A stretch of DNA of 64,000 nt from Subtercola frigoramans (GCF_016907385.1 NZ_JAFBBU010000001.1:1860001-1924000); one strand, 5' to 3'; positions 1 to 8,194 are shown, counted from the stretch's first letter. Numbers and translations: made by a program. The notes: generated from the letters alone by a model not told the origin.

Positions 1-1232
1 GGCCCGACGGGATTGCCGAGCGCCACGGGAGAGGTCTCGGTGAGGCCGTAGCCTTCAACAAGGATGCCGCCGGTGACCTCTTCCCATAAAGTGACGGTCG
101 AAGCCGGCAGGGTCATCGCGCCAGAGATCGCAAACCGGATACCGTGAAGATCGACGCCTCGGTCCCTGGCCGTCTGGGCGAGCTTCTGGTAGATCGGCGG
201 CACGGCGGGCAGGAACGTCGGGGGGTGCTTCTTCGCGGCGCGAAGAACCAGGTCGACGTCGAACCGGGGAAACAAGACGAGCCGCGCTCCCGCGCTCATG
301 GCAAACGTCAGGCAGAGCGTGAGCCCATAGGCGTGGAACATCGGGAGGGCACCGTAGACGACTTCGCCCCCTTCGCGGAGTTCTGGCAGCCAGGCGCGCC
401 CCTGCAGGGCATTGGCGTGCAGGTTGAGGTGGGTCAGCATCGCGCCTTTCGGGCTGCCGGTCGTGCCACTGGTGTACTGGAGAAGAGCAAGGTCTTCTCT
501 CGTGGGCCCGGGAACCGAATCCTTGATCCGTCGATGATTGAGCAGCGTCTTCCAGGCGGTGGTGTGGCGGGCGACTCCGTGCAGGGCATCGCGCGCCTGT
601 CGCGCCTTCCTCACCGGGAGCCGAAGCGCGATCCGCGTGTGCAGCGGCATGCCTTCGGTCAGGTCGACAGAAATGAGGTGTTCCACGGCAAGATCGTCGG
701 GCATCTTCTGGATCGTTTCGCACACCCTGTCCCAGGCGATGACGACCCGTGCGCCGTGGTCTTCGAACTGGTGTCGCAGCTCTTTCGGCGTGTAGAGCGG
801 GTTGTGCTCGATGACGATGGCGCCGAGTCGCAGCACAGCGTAGAAGGCGGCAATGTGCTGGGGGCAGTTCGGCAGCACCAGGGCGACCCGATCGCCATGT
901 TTCACGCCCAGCCGGCGAAGGCCCTCTGCGGCACGATCGATCTGTTCGCCGAGCTGGTTGTACGTGGTTTCAGCACCGAAGAACTCGAGCGCGATCTGTG
1001 GCCCATAGGTCTTCACCGAGGTGCGAATCAAGTCGCTGAGTGACCCCTCGGGCAATTCGATGTCGGTCGGAACGCCAGGCGCATAGCTTGCCAGCCACGG
1101 CCGGTCTGCGAGGTTGTTTGCGCGCAATGGAGCACTACCTGAAACAACTCTGGCTGAATCGGGCCCGGCTGGGGCCGTTCCGTCGGATCGTGAACTCTCG
1201 CCGTTCGTGTACTCAGTTGTGCTCATGCTCAT
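1..1232 (-). CDS. Long-chain acyl-CoA ligase (AMP-binding), partial at left edge
   Basis: Activates a fatty or other carboxylic acid to its CoA thioester through an acyl-adenylate. About 410 N-terminal residues are visible and the frame is still open at position 1. The AMP-binding P-loop YTSGTTGSPKGAML lies near residues 251-264. Further family blocks follow: ALPMFHAYGLTLCL, the SGAMTLP region and the VEGYGLTETSP motif near the window edge. The ATG at 1230-1232 is preferred because GAGAGG lies about 12 nt upstream; the in-frame ATG at 1224-1226 would be too far from it. The C-terminal lid domain is outside the window. Family is clear; the exact substrate cannot be read from sequence. Confidence 0.93.
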   Translation of the reverse strand, partial: MSMSTTEYTNGESSRSDGTAPAGPDSARVVSGSAPLRANNLADRPWLASYAPGVPTDIELPEGSLSDLIRTSVKTYGPQIALEFFGAETTYNQLGEQIDRAAEGLRRLGVKHGDRVALVLPNCPQHIAAFYAVLRLGAIVIEHNPLYTPKELRHQFEDHGARVVIAWDRVCETIQKMPDDLAVEHLISVDLTEGMPLHTRIALRLPVRKARQARDALHGVARHTTAWKTLLNHRRIKDSVPGPTREDLALLQYTSGTTGSPKGAMLTHLNLHANALQGRAWLPELREGGEVVYGALPMFHAYGLTLCLTFAMSAGARLVLFPRFDVDLVLRAAKKHPPTFLPAVPPIYQKLAQTARDRGVDLHGIRFAISGAMTLPASTVTLWEEVTGGILVEGYGLTETSPVALGNPVG

Positions 1233-1373
1233 CTGTGGCTGCAACCTCTCTGTAGCGCCTCAGCACCGTCTACAGCGGCGCAGTTCCCAGACAGTATGCG
1301 CGGAGCCGCGACCCCTCCCGTAGCCGACTGTCGGACTCCGACAACCATCAGGCCCGTGTGGGCTGGGCGATTA

Positions 1374-4097
1374 TCAGACTTCGCCGGTCAGCGGTGCCTC
1401 ACGGCTCCCGGTGGTCAGGATGAGATGCGCGACCAGTGCGGTCCACCCCGTCTGGTGCGAGGCACCGAGGCCCTGGCCGGTATCGCCGTCGAAGTACTCG
1501 TAGAAGAAGACGTTGTCCTTCCACCGGGGGTCGGTCGAGAGCAGCTCGTACCGAGCATCCGCTGGCCGCCTGCCATCAGGCCCGGGCAGGAACACGGAGA
1601 TGAGCCGGTGTGAGAGAGCGTCGGCGACGGAATCGAGGCTCATGAAGACGCCAGAGCCGAGCGGGAACTCGACCTGCGGGTCGACTTGGGGTCCGGGGTC
1701 ACCGCCAACGGGCTCGTCGACAGCCGAACTGTAGTTGCGGAGCGCTTCGATGAGCAGCACGTTGAGCGGAAACCACACCGGCCCGCGCCAGTTGGAATTG
1801 CCTCCGAAGAGCCCGGAGGTGGATTCCGCTGGTTCGTAGTCGACGCTCGCAGTCTGCCCATTCACCTCGACACTGAACGGGTGCTCGCGATGATACGCAG
1901 AGATTCCGCGGATACCGTGGTGTGACAGCATCCCCTGCTCGTTGAAGACCTTCGTCACGATGCGGTGCAATCGCTCCGGCGAGACAAGGGCCAGCAGGTA
2001 CCGGTCGTCCTCCGGCCCGTGGCGGCCATGCACCGCTTTGGCGAGCCGCGGGTGATTGGTGAGAAACCAGGCGACCCGTGTCTTGAACTCCGGCAGATCG
2101 AGCTGCCCGCGAGCCACGAAAGCGAGCGAGGCGGCGACGGGCACGAGTCCGACCAGGGATCGGACTTTGAGCGGCACGTCGCGGCCGTCTGCGAGATGGA
2201 GCACGTCGTAGAAGTAGGCGTCGGTGTCGTCCCAGAGAGCGGTGTCGTTCGCCGAGTCGGCGATCTGCAGAAAATGCTCGAAGAACTTCGTGGCCACGTC
2301 TTCGTACGAGCGGTCGTTCGAAGCAAGTCGAACCGCGATGTTCAGCAGGTCGAGCGCGTACATCGCCATCCACGCCGTCGCATCGGCTTGCTCGAGGATG
2401 CCGACTTCGGGCGGCAGTTTCGAGCGGTCGAGGGGGGCGATGTTGTCGAGCCCCATGAACCCGCCCTCGAACAGGTTGTTGTCCCCGTGATCCTTGTTGT
2501 TCGTCCACCAGGTGAAGTTCATCAGCAGCTTGTGGAACACCCGCGCCAGAAAGCTGAAGTCGGTTCCGCCGTCGAGCAGAAAGACCTGCAGCGCCGCCCA
2601 GGCGTGGGTCGGCGGGTTCACATCGGAGAAGTTCCACTCGTAGGCCGGAAGCTGGCCGCTCGGATGCATGTACCACTCGCGCAGCATGAGAATGAGTTGC
2701 GCCTTGGCGAACTCCGGATCGATGTGAGCCAGGGTCACGCAGTGGAAGGCCAGGTCCCAGGCGGCGAACCACGGGTATTCCCACGGGTCGGGCATCAGGA
2801 TCACATCGTGGGCGTCGAGGTGCCGCCAGTGCTGGTTCCTGATCGTCAGGCGTTCCGGCGGTGGCGGGGGAGAGGCCGGGTCTCCCGCGAGCCACTTGTC
2901 GACGTTGAAATGGAAGAACTGCTTCGACCAGAGCAGCCCCGCAAAGGCCTGGCGCAGCACCCGTGCCTCATCGTCGCTGGCGTCGGCGGGCGTGACCCCG
3001 GCGTAGAACTCGTCGGCCTCCTGCTTTCGCAGGCTCACCAGCTCATCGAAAGAACCAGTGTCGAACGAACCAGTGTCGAGCGACACAGGGGCCGAGGGCT
3101 GCTCCGCGAACCCGCCCGTCAACCGAACCCTGATCACCCGCGACTCTCCCGGTGCAACCTCCACCGAATAGTGCAGCGCCGCCTTTGTCCCCTCATTCGC
3201 GGGATTGACCGTCGCAGCTCCCGCAACGATGAAGTCGTTGATGCCGTCTTTGGGGAATGCCGGCGATTCGCGTGCATCGTCGTCCGGGGCACCAGAGGCA
3301 AACAGCCGTGCTGTGTTGGTCTCGTTGTCACAGAAGAGTGGATGCCCGCCGGGCTCTCCGATCAGAACCAGGCGGTGCCCATCGGGAGCTTCTCCGACGA
3401 TGGTCGATGACCCGGCGCGCTCGGGGGAGTGAAGCCGCGGCTTCTCGCCCTGGCCCTCGTACCCCCAGGACCAGGTGTTGCGGTACCAGAGTGTCGGCAG
3501 AACCTCGATGGTGGCAGCATCCGAACCGGCGTTCTCGAGCGTGATCTGCATCAGGAGGTCGTGCGGGCCCTCTTTGGCATAGTCGACGGTGACCACCCAG
3601 TACCGGGAGTCGTCGAAGATCCCCGTGTCGACCAGCTCGTATTCAGGCTCGAGCTTGCTGCGCCGGGCGTTCGTAGCGATGAGGTCGTCATAGGGGAACT
3701 CGGCCTGCGGGTAGTGATAGCGCCACGTGTTGAATGAGTGGGTCGGCGTGCTGTCGAGATACCACCAGTACTCCTTGACGTCTTCGCCGTGATTGCCCTC
3801 GGGGCCGGTGAGGCCGAACATGCGTTCTTTGAGAATCGGGTCGACACCGTTGTGCAGGGCAAGGGCGAGGCACCACTTCTGCCCGACGTCGCTGAAGCCC
3901 GCCATGCCGTCGTCGTTCCAGCGGTAGGTGCGGCTTCGTGCATGGTCGTGCGGGAACGATGCCCAGGCGTCACCGTCGGCGCTGTAGTCCTCGCGAACCG
4001 AACCCCAGGCGCGCTCGGCGACATACGGCCCCCAGTCGCGCCAGGCGACAGACCCGTCGTTCGCCTGCGCCAGCCGGAGCCGTTCGGAGTCAGTCAT
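1374..4097 (-). CDS. MGH1-like / GH63-superfamily glucosidase
   Basis: Predicted intracellular glycoside hydrolase of 907 aa; no signal peptide is visible. The N-terminal half holds the family signature around WASFPHDHARSRTYRWNDDG and DVKEYWWYLDSTPTHS. The C-terminal half looks like an (alpha/alpha)6 barrel, with PWEYPWFAAWDLAFHCVTLAHIDPEFAK and the NWRGPVWFPLN block typical of GH63/YgjK-like glucosidases. The acidic residues in AWD and the later GDTGQGLGASHQTGWTALVA region are candidate catalytic-site segments. The gene has no SD; CAGAAT lies 6 nt upstream of the ATG, so a leaderless mRNA is possible. It is a single gene, with the acyl-CoA ligase 140 bp downstream. Substrate (alpha-glucoside or mannosyl-glycerate type) is not resolved. 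Confidence 0.85.
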   Translation of the reverse strand: MTDSERLRLAQANDGSVAWRDWGPYVAERAWGSVREDYSADGDAWASFPHDHARSRTYRWNDDGMAGFSDVGQKWCLALALHNGVDPILKERMFGLTGPEGNHGEDVKEYWWYLDSTPTHSFNTWRYHYPQAEFPYDDLIATNARRSKLEPEYELVDTGIFDDSRYWVVTVDYAKEGPHDLLMQITLENAGSDAATIEVLPTLWYRNTWSWGYEGQGEKPRLHSPERAGSSTIVGEAPDGHRLVLIGEPGGHPLFCDNETNTARLFASGAPDDDARESPAFPKDGINDFIVAGAATVNPANEGTKAALHYSVEVAPGESRVIRVRLTGGFAEQPSAPVSLDTGSFDTGSFDELVSLRKQEADEFYAGVTPADASDDEARVLRQAFAGLLWSKQFFHFNVDKWLAGDPASPPPPPERLTIRNQHWRHLDAHDVILMPDPWEYPWFAAWDLAFHCVTLAHIDPEFAKAQLILMLREWYMHPSGQLPAYEWNFSDVNPPTHAWAALQVFLLDGGTDFSFLARVFHKLLMNFTWWTNNKDHGDNNLFEGGFMGLDNIAPLDRSKLPPEVGILEQADATAWMAMYALDLLNIAVRLASNDRSYEDVATKFFEHFLQIADSANDTALWDDTDAYFYDVLHLADGRDVPLKVRSLVGLVPVAASLAFVARGQLDLPEFKTRVAWFLTNHPRLAKAVHGRHGPEDDRYLLALVSPERLHRIVTKVFNEQGMLSHHGIRGISAYHREHPFSVEVNGQTASVDYEPAESTSGLFGGNSNWRGPVWFPLNVLLIEALRNYSSAVDEPVGGDPGPQVDPQVEFPLGSGVFMSLDSVADALSHRLISVFLPGPDGRRPADARYELLSTDPRWKDNVFFYEYFDGDTGQGLGASHQTGWTALVAHLILTTGSREAPLTGEV

Positions 4098-4136
4098 GGT
4101 TACATTCTGTTGCCTGAGCGCGAACTTTGCGCTGCA

Positions 4137-4685
4137 TCAACAGCCGGGTGTCAGTGCCACTTTCACGTAAGCAGCATTCTGGTACGCGAACTGGTACATC
4201 CAGTCGATCAGGCTGAGCGGCGTCGTGATGGCCAGCATGTCGAGCTCACCGCTGAAGCAGCGCTGCACGATGATTCGTGCGCGAGTGATGTGCGGCTTGA
4301 AGGTGATGACCGTCGCGCTCTTCCAACCGTGTTCTTGGGCCATTCTGCCCAGCCACCGCGCCTCGCCCTGCGTGGTGAATGGATCAGGGACGGCACAGTA
4401 GACCATGTAGCTCACCTTCTTCGAGCAGATCCTGTCTGGATCGTCAGTGGTCTTCGACGAGCCGACAGAGACCAGAAGGTTCGAGCTGAGCCCCTTCTTC
4501 ATAAGGCTCTCGGCAAGGGCTATTCGGTCACTCGTCGCGGGGCCCAACACCAGGACGACATCGGTGCGTTCCGGCCGACCGGTCTGCGGGTACGCGAGAT
4601 TCGCGACGGCGAAAGCCACAACAAGCGACAATACCGTGGCCACCGCGACCACGGTCACCAGCAGTCTCTTCGAGCGACGCGACAT
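4137..4685 (-). CDS. DUF218 (YdcF/SanA-like) membrane-anchored protein
   Basis: 182-aa protein with a basic N-terminus and one transmembrane segment (about residues 8-29, LLVTVVAVATVLSLVVAFAV). The DUF218 core begins at TDVVLVLGPATSDRIALAESL and continues through the TTQGEARWLGRMA and SATVITFKPHITRARIIVQRC blocks, which match the usual order of this family. Four cysteines (RICSKK, YCAV, QRCF, the final Cys) could form extracytoplasmic disulfides. A good SD (GGAGG, 8 nt upstream) supports the ATG at 4685. Family members act at the cell envelope, but the biochemical role is generally unknown. Length is normal for the short SanA-like type. Confidence 0.75.
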   Translation of the reverse strand: MSRRSKRLLVTVVAVATVLSLVVAFAVANLAYPQTGRPERTDVVLVLGPATSDRIALAESLMKKGLSSNLLVSVGSSKTTDDPDRICSKKVSYMVYCAVPDPFTTQGEARWLGRMAQEHGWKSATVITFKPHITRARIIVQRCFSGELDMLAITTPLSLIDWMYQFAYQNAAYVKVALTPGC

Positions 4686-4778
4686 TCTCGTTCCTCCGGA
4701 TGCGATGCCTGGGGGTGAGGGGACACGTCGCTGTGCGTGGTGCTGTGCCTGTGGTACTTCTGGAACGAACCTTCTGAG

Positions 4779-4851
4779 TGGGCGATACCGGACTCGAACC
4801 GATGACCTCTTCGGTGTGAACGAAGCGCGCTACCAACTGCGCCAATCGCCC
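4779..4851 (-). tRNA. tRNA-Val (anticodon CAC)
   Basis: Cloverleaf is complete on the minus strand: acceptor arms 4845-4851 and 4780-4786 pair over 7 bp, the anticodon stem CTTCG/CGAAG encloses TTCACAC, and the T-arm TTCGAGT loop is present. The discriminator is A and CCA is not encoded. The CAC anticodon reads GTG. Confidence 0.97.
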
Positions 4852-5009
4852 GAGAACTCGATGAATCCGGCTGTGTCAACCACGCCAGAGAGCGAATCTC
4901 GTGCTCGTCGATACTAGCCGGTCCCGGGCATCCATTGCACATCGACTCGCGCGCACGACCGTGCGAAGAACGGTGCAGCCTCACTGTTACGACACGCAGG
5001 CGGCACGGT

Positions 5010-5039
5010 TTGGCTTTGTGTCTCGGCTTCAGGTAGAGT
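5010..5039 (+). promoter_or_regulatory. Putative promoter of the tRNA Gly-Cys-Val cluster
   Basis: A TTGGCT -35 (5010-5015) and a TAGAGT -10 (5034-5039) are separated by 18 bp, which places the start of transcription about 55 nt before tRNA-Gly. The other 250 bp between the divergent tRNA genes contain no recognisable gene. Confidence 0.5.
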
Positions 5040-5101
5040 CTTCCGAGTCGCAGTAGTGCGGCAAAAAGAGCAGTGAAGTTCAGGCAATGCAGTTCAAGAA
5101 T

Positions 5102-5173
5102 GCGGATGTGGCGCAGTGGTAGCGCACAACCTTGCCAAGGTTGGGGTCGCGAGTTCGAATCTCGTCATCCGCT
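5102..5173 (+). tRNA. tRNA-Gly (anticodon GCC)
   Basis: Acceptor GCGGATG pairs with CATCCGC (5166-5172), the anticodon stem CAACC/GGTTG encloses TTGCCAA, and the T-loop is TTCGAAT. First gene of a three-tRNA plus-strand cluster; CCA is not encoded. Confidence 0.97.
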
Positions 5174-5207
5174 CGAGTGTAGTAGTACCGTTGGGGCAAC
5201 CCTCCAT

Positions 5208-5278
5208 GGTGGCGTGGCCGAGAGGCGAGGCAGCGGCCTGCAAAGCCGTCCACACGGGTTCAAATCCCGTCGCCACCT
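5208..5278 (+). tRNA. tRNA-Cys (anticodon GCA)
   Basis: Acceptor GGTGGCG (5208-5214) pairs with CGCCACC (5271-5277); anticodon loop CTGCAAA gives GCA; T-loop TTCAAAT. The gene lies 34 nt after tRNA-Gly and is probably in the same transcript. CCA is not encoded. Confidence 0.97.
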
Positions 5279-5344
5279 CCACTCGACAAGTAAGACAACA
5301 TGTGAAGTAGCACGAAAAGTGCGCCTCACATGTGCACGAAATCT

Positions 5345-5419
5345 GGGCGGTTGGCGCAGCGGTAGCGCGCTTCCCTGACACGGAAGAGGTCGCTGGTTCG
5401 ATCCCAGTACCGCCCACCA
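5345..5419 (+). tRNA. tRNA-Val (anticodon GAC), CCA encoded
   Basis: Acceptor GGGCGGT (5345-5351) pairs with ACCGCCC (5409-5415); anticodon stem CTTCC/GGAAG encloses CTGACAC. Unlike its neighbours this tRNA carries a genomic CCA (5417-5419). The last 26 nt are duplicated at 5529-5554, which suggests past use as an integration target. Confidence 0.97.
5393..5418 (+). repeat. Direct repeat copy 1 (3' end of tRNA-Val), candidate att site
   Basis: These 26 nt cover the T-arm and 3' acceptor of tRNA-Val and are identical to 5529-5554. A tRNA 3'-end duplication is the usual footprint of a tyrosine-recombinase integrative element. No integrase remains between or beside the copies. Confidence 0.7.
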
Positions 5420-5427
5420 CACGATTT

Positions 5428-5461
5428 GGCCCAGAACACTGTTCTGGGCCACTTCTGTTTT
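5428..5461 (+). terminator. Intrinsic terminator of the tRNA cluster
   Basis: A perfect 10-bp stem (GGCCCAGAAC/GTTCTGGGCC) with a 3-nt ACT loop is followed by a T-rich run (ACTTCTGTTTT). Confidence 0.9.
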
Positions 5462-5528
5462 GCCAGGATCGAGCCGGCGACCGACAAGAATCAGTGAACG
5501 CGATGCGTTCACCCCCAGATTCTTGTCC

Positions 5529-5554
5529 TGGTTCGATCCCAGTACCGCCCACCG
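5529..5554 (+). repeat. Direct repeat copy 2 (duplicate tRNA-Val 3' end)
   Basis: Exact 26-nt copy of 5393-5418 that is not part of a functional tRNA. The 110 bp between the copies hold the tRNA terminator and a nested hairpin (CAAGAATC...GATTCTTG around TGAACGC-GAT-GCGTTCA). Confidence 0.7.
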
Positions 5555-5673
5555 CACCCGCTAGTGACTCGCAAACGCCTCCTGAGTCCGCCGCGACGAT
5601 TTGCGGCGCGTGGAGGAAGCTCAACTCGGCGCGCACGCCTCACGAGGTAGACCGATCGCCTGTCAGCACATGG

Positions 5674-5697
5674 CATAATCTGCGTATGGATGCAGAT
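5674..5697 (+). promoter_or_regulatory. Putative leaderless promoter and operator of the arsR-cdf pair
   Basis: CATAAT (5674-5679) sits 6 nt before the ATG at 5686, so transcription would begin at or very near the start codon. The inverted repeat ATCTGC-N8-GCAGAT (5678-5697) overlaps both the -10 and the start codon, a position where a bound ArsR-type repressor would block initiation. The operator assignment is inference. Confidence 0.5.
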
Positions 5698-6081
5698 ACG
5701 CGGGCTTGCGGGCGCGAGACCGACAGCGAATACGTCGAGCTTGCCGTCGAAATCTTCGCCATGTTGGCCGACGCGACCAGAGTACGTCTGATTCTCGCGC
5801 TGCGCGACGGGGAACTCTCGGTCAACTCGCTCGCTGAGATCGTCGATAAGAGCCCGGCCGCCGTGTCTCAACACCTCGCAAAGCTGCGGCTCGCGCGAAT
5901 TGTCTCGACGCGGCATCACGGCCAGCGCGTGTTCTACCGGCTCGAGAACGAGCACGCGTCGAAACTCGTCACGGATGCTATCTTCCAGGCAGAACATTCC
6001 CTTGGAGACAATCCACGGCACCACCACCCACAGCACCAGCAAGCCCATGAACAAACGACCACGGCAGGCGCGCAACAGTGA
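5686..6081 (+). CDS. ArsR/SmtB-family metal-responsive repressor
   Basis: Small winged-helix regulator (131 aa), probably a metal-sensing repressor of the downstream exporter. The core VEIFAMLADATRVRLILALRDGELSV, the recognition helix SPAAVSQHLAKLRLARIVSTR and the wing GQRVFYRLENEH are classical for the family. The C-terminal tail is rich in His (HHHPQHQQAHE), a plausible extra metal ligand as in Ni/Co/Zn sensors. The ATG at 5686 was chosen because the ArsR fold begins soon after and a -10 lies 6 nt upstream; an upstream open frame continues into the tRNA and is not used. Stop overlaps the GTG of the next gene (GTGA), so the two are translationally coupled. Which metal is sensed is not determinable here. 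Confidence 0.9.
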   Translation: MDADTRACGRETDSEYVELAVEIFAMLADATRVRLILALRDGELSVNSLAEIVDKSPAAVSQHLAKLRLARIVSTRHHGQRVFYRLENEHASKLVTDAIFQAEHSLGDNPRHHHPQHQQAHEQTTTAGAQQ

Positions 6082-7364
6082 AGCACCAGGACCATGAAAC
6101 CGCGCCAGCTGATCGGAACGCGGAGGGTCACGAGCATCCTGGCCGCAGTGGCGAACCTCACGAACATGAGCACAATAACGAAATTGCGCACGAACACGAA
6201 CACGAACACGACCATGATCGCGAGGGCGCGCACGACCACCACCACGACCACGGCGACGCGCACGATCACGAAGACGCGCACGATCATGAGCACGGCCACA
6301 GTCGCAACAGTCACGGTCATGAGGAAGGACGCGGGCGCGGGCGAGGTCATGACGATGAACTTGAGCACGGGCATGACCATGAGCACGGCCACAGTCACCC
6401 CACGGGCATCCGGGGCTTCTTGTTTGGGCTGTTCGTTCCGCACAGCCACGACGCGGCCGATTCGATCGACGATGCACTCGAGGCCAGTTCGACGGGTATT
6501 CGCGCGCTGAAGATCAGCCTCTTCATTCTGCTGGGGACTACCCTGCTGCAGTTCGGCGTCTTTCTGATCAGCGGGTCGGTGGCGCTTCTGGCCGACACGA
6601 TTCACAACTTCTCGGATGCCCTGACCGCAGTGCCTCTCTGGATTGCGTTCGTTCTGGCCCGACGTATCGCCACCAGGCGCTACAACTTCGGTTTCGGCCG
6701 TGCCGAGGATCTCGCGGGGCTGTTCATCGTTGCTGTCGTCGCACTGTCGGCGATCGTCGCCGGCTGGGAGGCGATCACCCGGTTCTTCAACCCGATGACG
6801 GTCACGAACCTCGGGTGGGTGATCGCCGCGGGGATCATCGGCTTCGCTGGGAACGAGATCGTGGCGATCTATCGCATCCGAGTCGGACAGCAGATCGGCT
6901 CGGCAGCCCTGGTCGCAGACGGGGTGCATGCCCGGATCGACGGGTTCACCTCCCTCTCGGTGGTGATCGGGGCGATCGGCGTTCTCCTCGGATTTCCGCT
7001 TGCCGATCCGATAGTCGGGCTGTTTATCGCTGTCACGATTCTGGTTCTGCTGTGGGGCACTGTGCGCAGCATCGGCGCGCGCCTGATGGATGGTATTGAC
7101 CCACACATTCTCGAGCGCGCCGAGGCTGCGCTGACGGCGACCCCGGGCATCCTGTCGGTACCTCGTCTACAGCTGCGCTGGGTTGGTCATCGACTTCAGG
7201 GCGCGGCGACGATCCAGGTTAGGGATGCGACGCTTTCCAGCGTGGAGAAGATCGTGCACGAAGCAGAGCACGCGCTCGGGCACGCGTTGCCGAACCTCGA
7301 CGACATGGTGATCCGCACGAGTACCGTGTCGGGGGCTCCCAGCACGCCGCATCGGCACGACTAG
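6078..7364 (+). CDS. Cation diffusion facilitator (CDF) metal exporter with His-rich N-terminus
   Basis: Proton-coupled efflux transporter for divalent metal, probably Zn, Co or Ni. About residues 18-108 form an unusually long cytoplasmic His/Glu/Asp-rich arm (HEHEHDHD, HDHHHDHGDAHDHEDAHDHEHGH). The membrane domain starts near residue 142. Both site-A motifs are intact: H176-x3-D180 in ADTIHNFSDA and H284-x3-D288 in ADGVHARIDG. A cytoplasmic C-terminal ferredoxin-like domain follows (PGILSVPRLQLRWVGHRLQGAATIQV). The only in-frame start at the 5' end is GTG, overlapping the arsR stop by 4 nt, so the two genes form an operon. The 428-aa length exceeds the usual ~300 aa because of the His-rich arm. 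Confidence 0.93.
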   Translation: MKHQDHETAPADRNAEGHEHPGRSGEPHEHEHNNEIAHEHEHEHDHDREGAHDHHHDHGDAHDHEDAHDHEHGHSRNSHGHEEGRGRGRGHDDELEHGHDHEHGHSHPTGIRGFLFGLFVPHSHDAADSIDDALEASSTGIRALKISLFILLGTTLLQFGVFLISGSVALLADTIHNFSDALTAVPLWIAFVLARRIATRRYNFGFGRAEDLAGLFIVAVVALSAIVAGWEAITRFFNPMTVTNLGWVIAAGIIGFAGNEIVAIYRIRVGQQIGSAALVADGVHARIDGFTSLSVVIGAIGVLLGFPLADPIVGLFIAVTILVLLWGTVRSIGARLMDGIDPHILERAEAALTATPGILSVPRLQLRWVGHRLQGAATIQVRDATLSSVEKIVHEAEHALGHALPNLDDMVIRTSTVSGAPSTPHRHD

Positions 7365-7448
7365 CGTTTCTGGCCCTCTGGTCATCTTGATCTGGTGCGC
7401 GGCCGATGTGACGCGTCCTTCAGGGGATTCTTTTGGTCGGCACGATTC

Positions 7449-7521
7449 TCAGAATGGTGGTGGGTCGTCTGCCGGTTCCCTCGGGTCGTCTGTGCTGTCG
7501 GTGAACTGGACGATGGGTTTC
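7449..7521 (-). pseudogene. Displaced 3' end of the DUF222/HNH gene
   Basis: Read on the minus strand these bases supply the missing C-terminus of the gene at 14030-15587. Joining the codon that starts at 14030 to 7516 downward gives an in-frame tail ending ...EPADDPPPF and a TGA at 7449-7451. That acidic/proline ending is common in Microbacteriaceae DUF222 proteins. The fragment was separated from the rest by the 6508-bp transposon; GTTTC at 7517-7521 is the target duplication. Confidence 0.85.
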
Positions 7522-7559
7522 GGGGGTTGAGCCGCATTGGAACGGTGAGTCGCGTTTGG
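7522..7559 (+). repeat. Left terminal inverted repeat (IRL) of the Tn3-family element
   Basis: 38 bp; the first 36 bases match the right end with a single mismatch (G versus C at 7548). It is bordered outside by GTTTC. Confidence 0.95.
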
Positions 7560-7612
7560 GCGAGGTTGGCTAGTTCAGGGGCCCGAGCTGACTGCTTTTG
7601 AGGGCACGGCGT

Positions 7613-8182
7613 TTACTCTGGCGAGGTTGTCGACTGAGTAATGGTTTTGTGGATAACGCCGATCGAGACTCCGGTGGCGGTGGCGATGGTGCGGATGGAT
7701 TCGCCGCGGGTGCGGCGGGCGAGGATGGCGGCGCGCTTGTCGTCATCGACGACTGGCCGTCGACCCCCGACGTGACCGCGGCGACGTGCGGCTTCCAGCC
7801 CGTTTTTGGTCTTGCGGACGATGTCGCGGTGTCGGTCCTCGGATAAAGCGAGTGCGATGTCGAGGATGAGAGATCGTTGGGCGTGGTCGCCGGCCGCGAT
7901 GCCCTCGAGGACTTTGACGGCGATACCGCGTTGAAAGAGGTCGTTGAGGACGATCAGGCCTTCGAGGAGGTTGCGGCCGAGACGGTCGACTTCTTGAATC
8001 GTGAGCATGTCGCCGGGACGGACGTGGGATAGCGCTTCGAGGAGGACCGGCCTGTTCTCGGTGGCGAGGGTGCCGCTGATCTTTTCTTCGAACACTTTCC
8101 AGCAGATCGGGTCCAGGGCGTCGTGCTGTCGGCGGGTGTTCTGTTTATCGGTGCTGACTCGGACGAGGCCGATGAGTGTCAT
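7613..8182 (-). CDS. tnpR: Tn3-type serine resolvase (TnpR)
   Basis: Site-specific recombinase of 189 aa that resolves the cointegrate formed during replicative transposition. The catalytic serine is in GLVRVSTDKQN (about residue 10). LTIQEVDRLGRNLLEGL carries the conserved arginines of the active site, and the long E-helix contains LALSEDRHRDIVRKTKNGLEAARRRG. A C-terminal helix-turn-helix (RGESIRTIATATGVSIGVIHKTI) binds res. Full length for the family. The gene is read away from the res repeats at 8195-8328. Confidence 0.95.
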   Translation of the reverse strand: MTLIGLVRVSTDKQNTRRQHDALDPICWKVFEEKISGTLATENRPVLLEALSHVRPGDMLTIQEVDRLGRNLLEGLIVLNDLFQRGIAVKVLEGIAAGDHAQRSLILDIALALSEDRHRDIVRKTKNGLEAARRRGHVGGRRPVVDDDKRAAILARRTRGESIRTIATATGVSIGVIHKTITQSTTSPE

Positions 8183-8194
8183 AGCCTCAACCTT

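Noticed and set aside
1965..3410. 481-aa plus-strand ORF opposite the glucosidase
   Set aside because: No domain is recognised, and its composition matches antisense of a high-GC gene; the 907-aa minus-strand protein has clear family motifs.
5165..5636. Long minus-strand ORFs across the tRNA cluster
   Set aside because: They cross three tRNA genes and the att-like repeats; such frames arise commonly opposite high-GC tRNAs.
6139..6420. Dense CAC/GAC-rich repeats looking like a microsatellite or repeat array, with long open frames on the opposite strand
   Set aside because: They encode the His/Asp/Glu-rich arm of the CDF exporter; no spacer/repeat periodicity, and the antisense frames have no recognisable domain.
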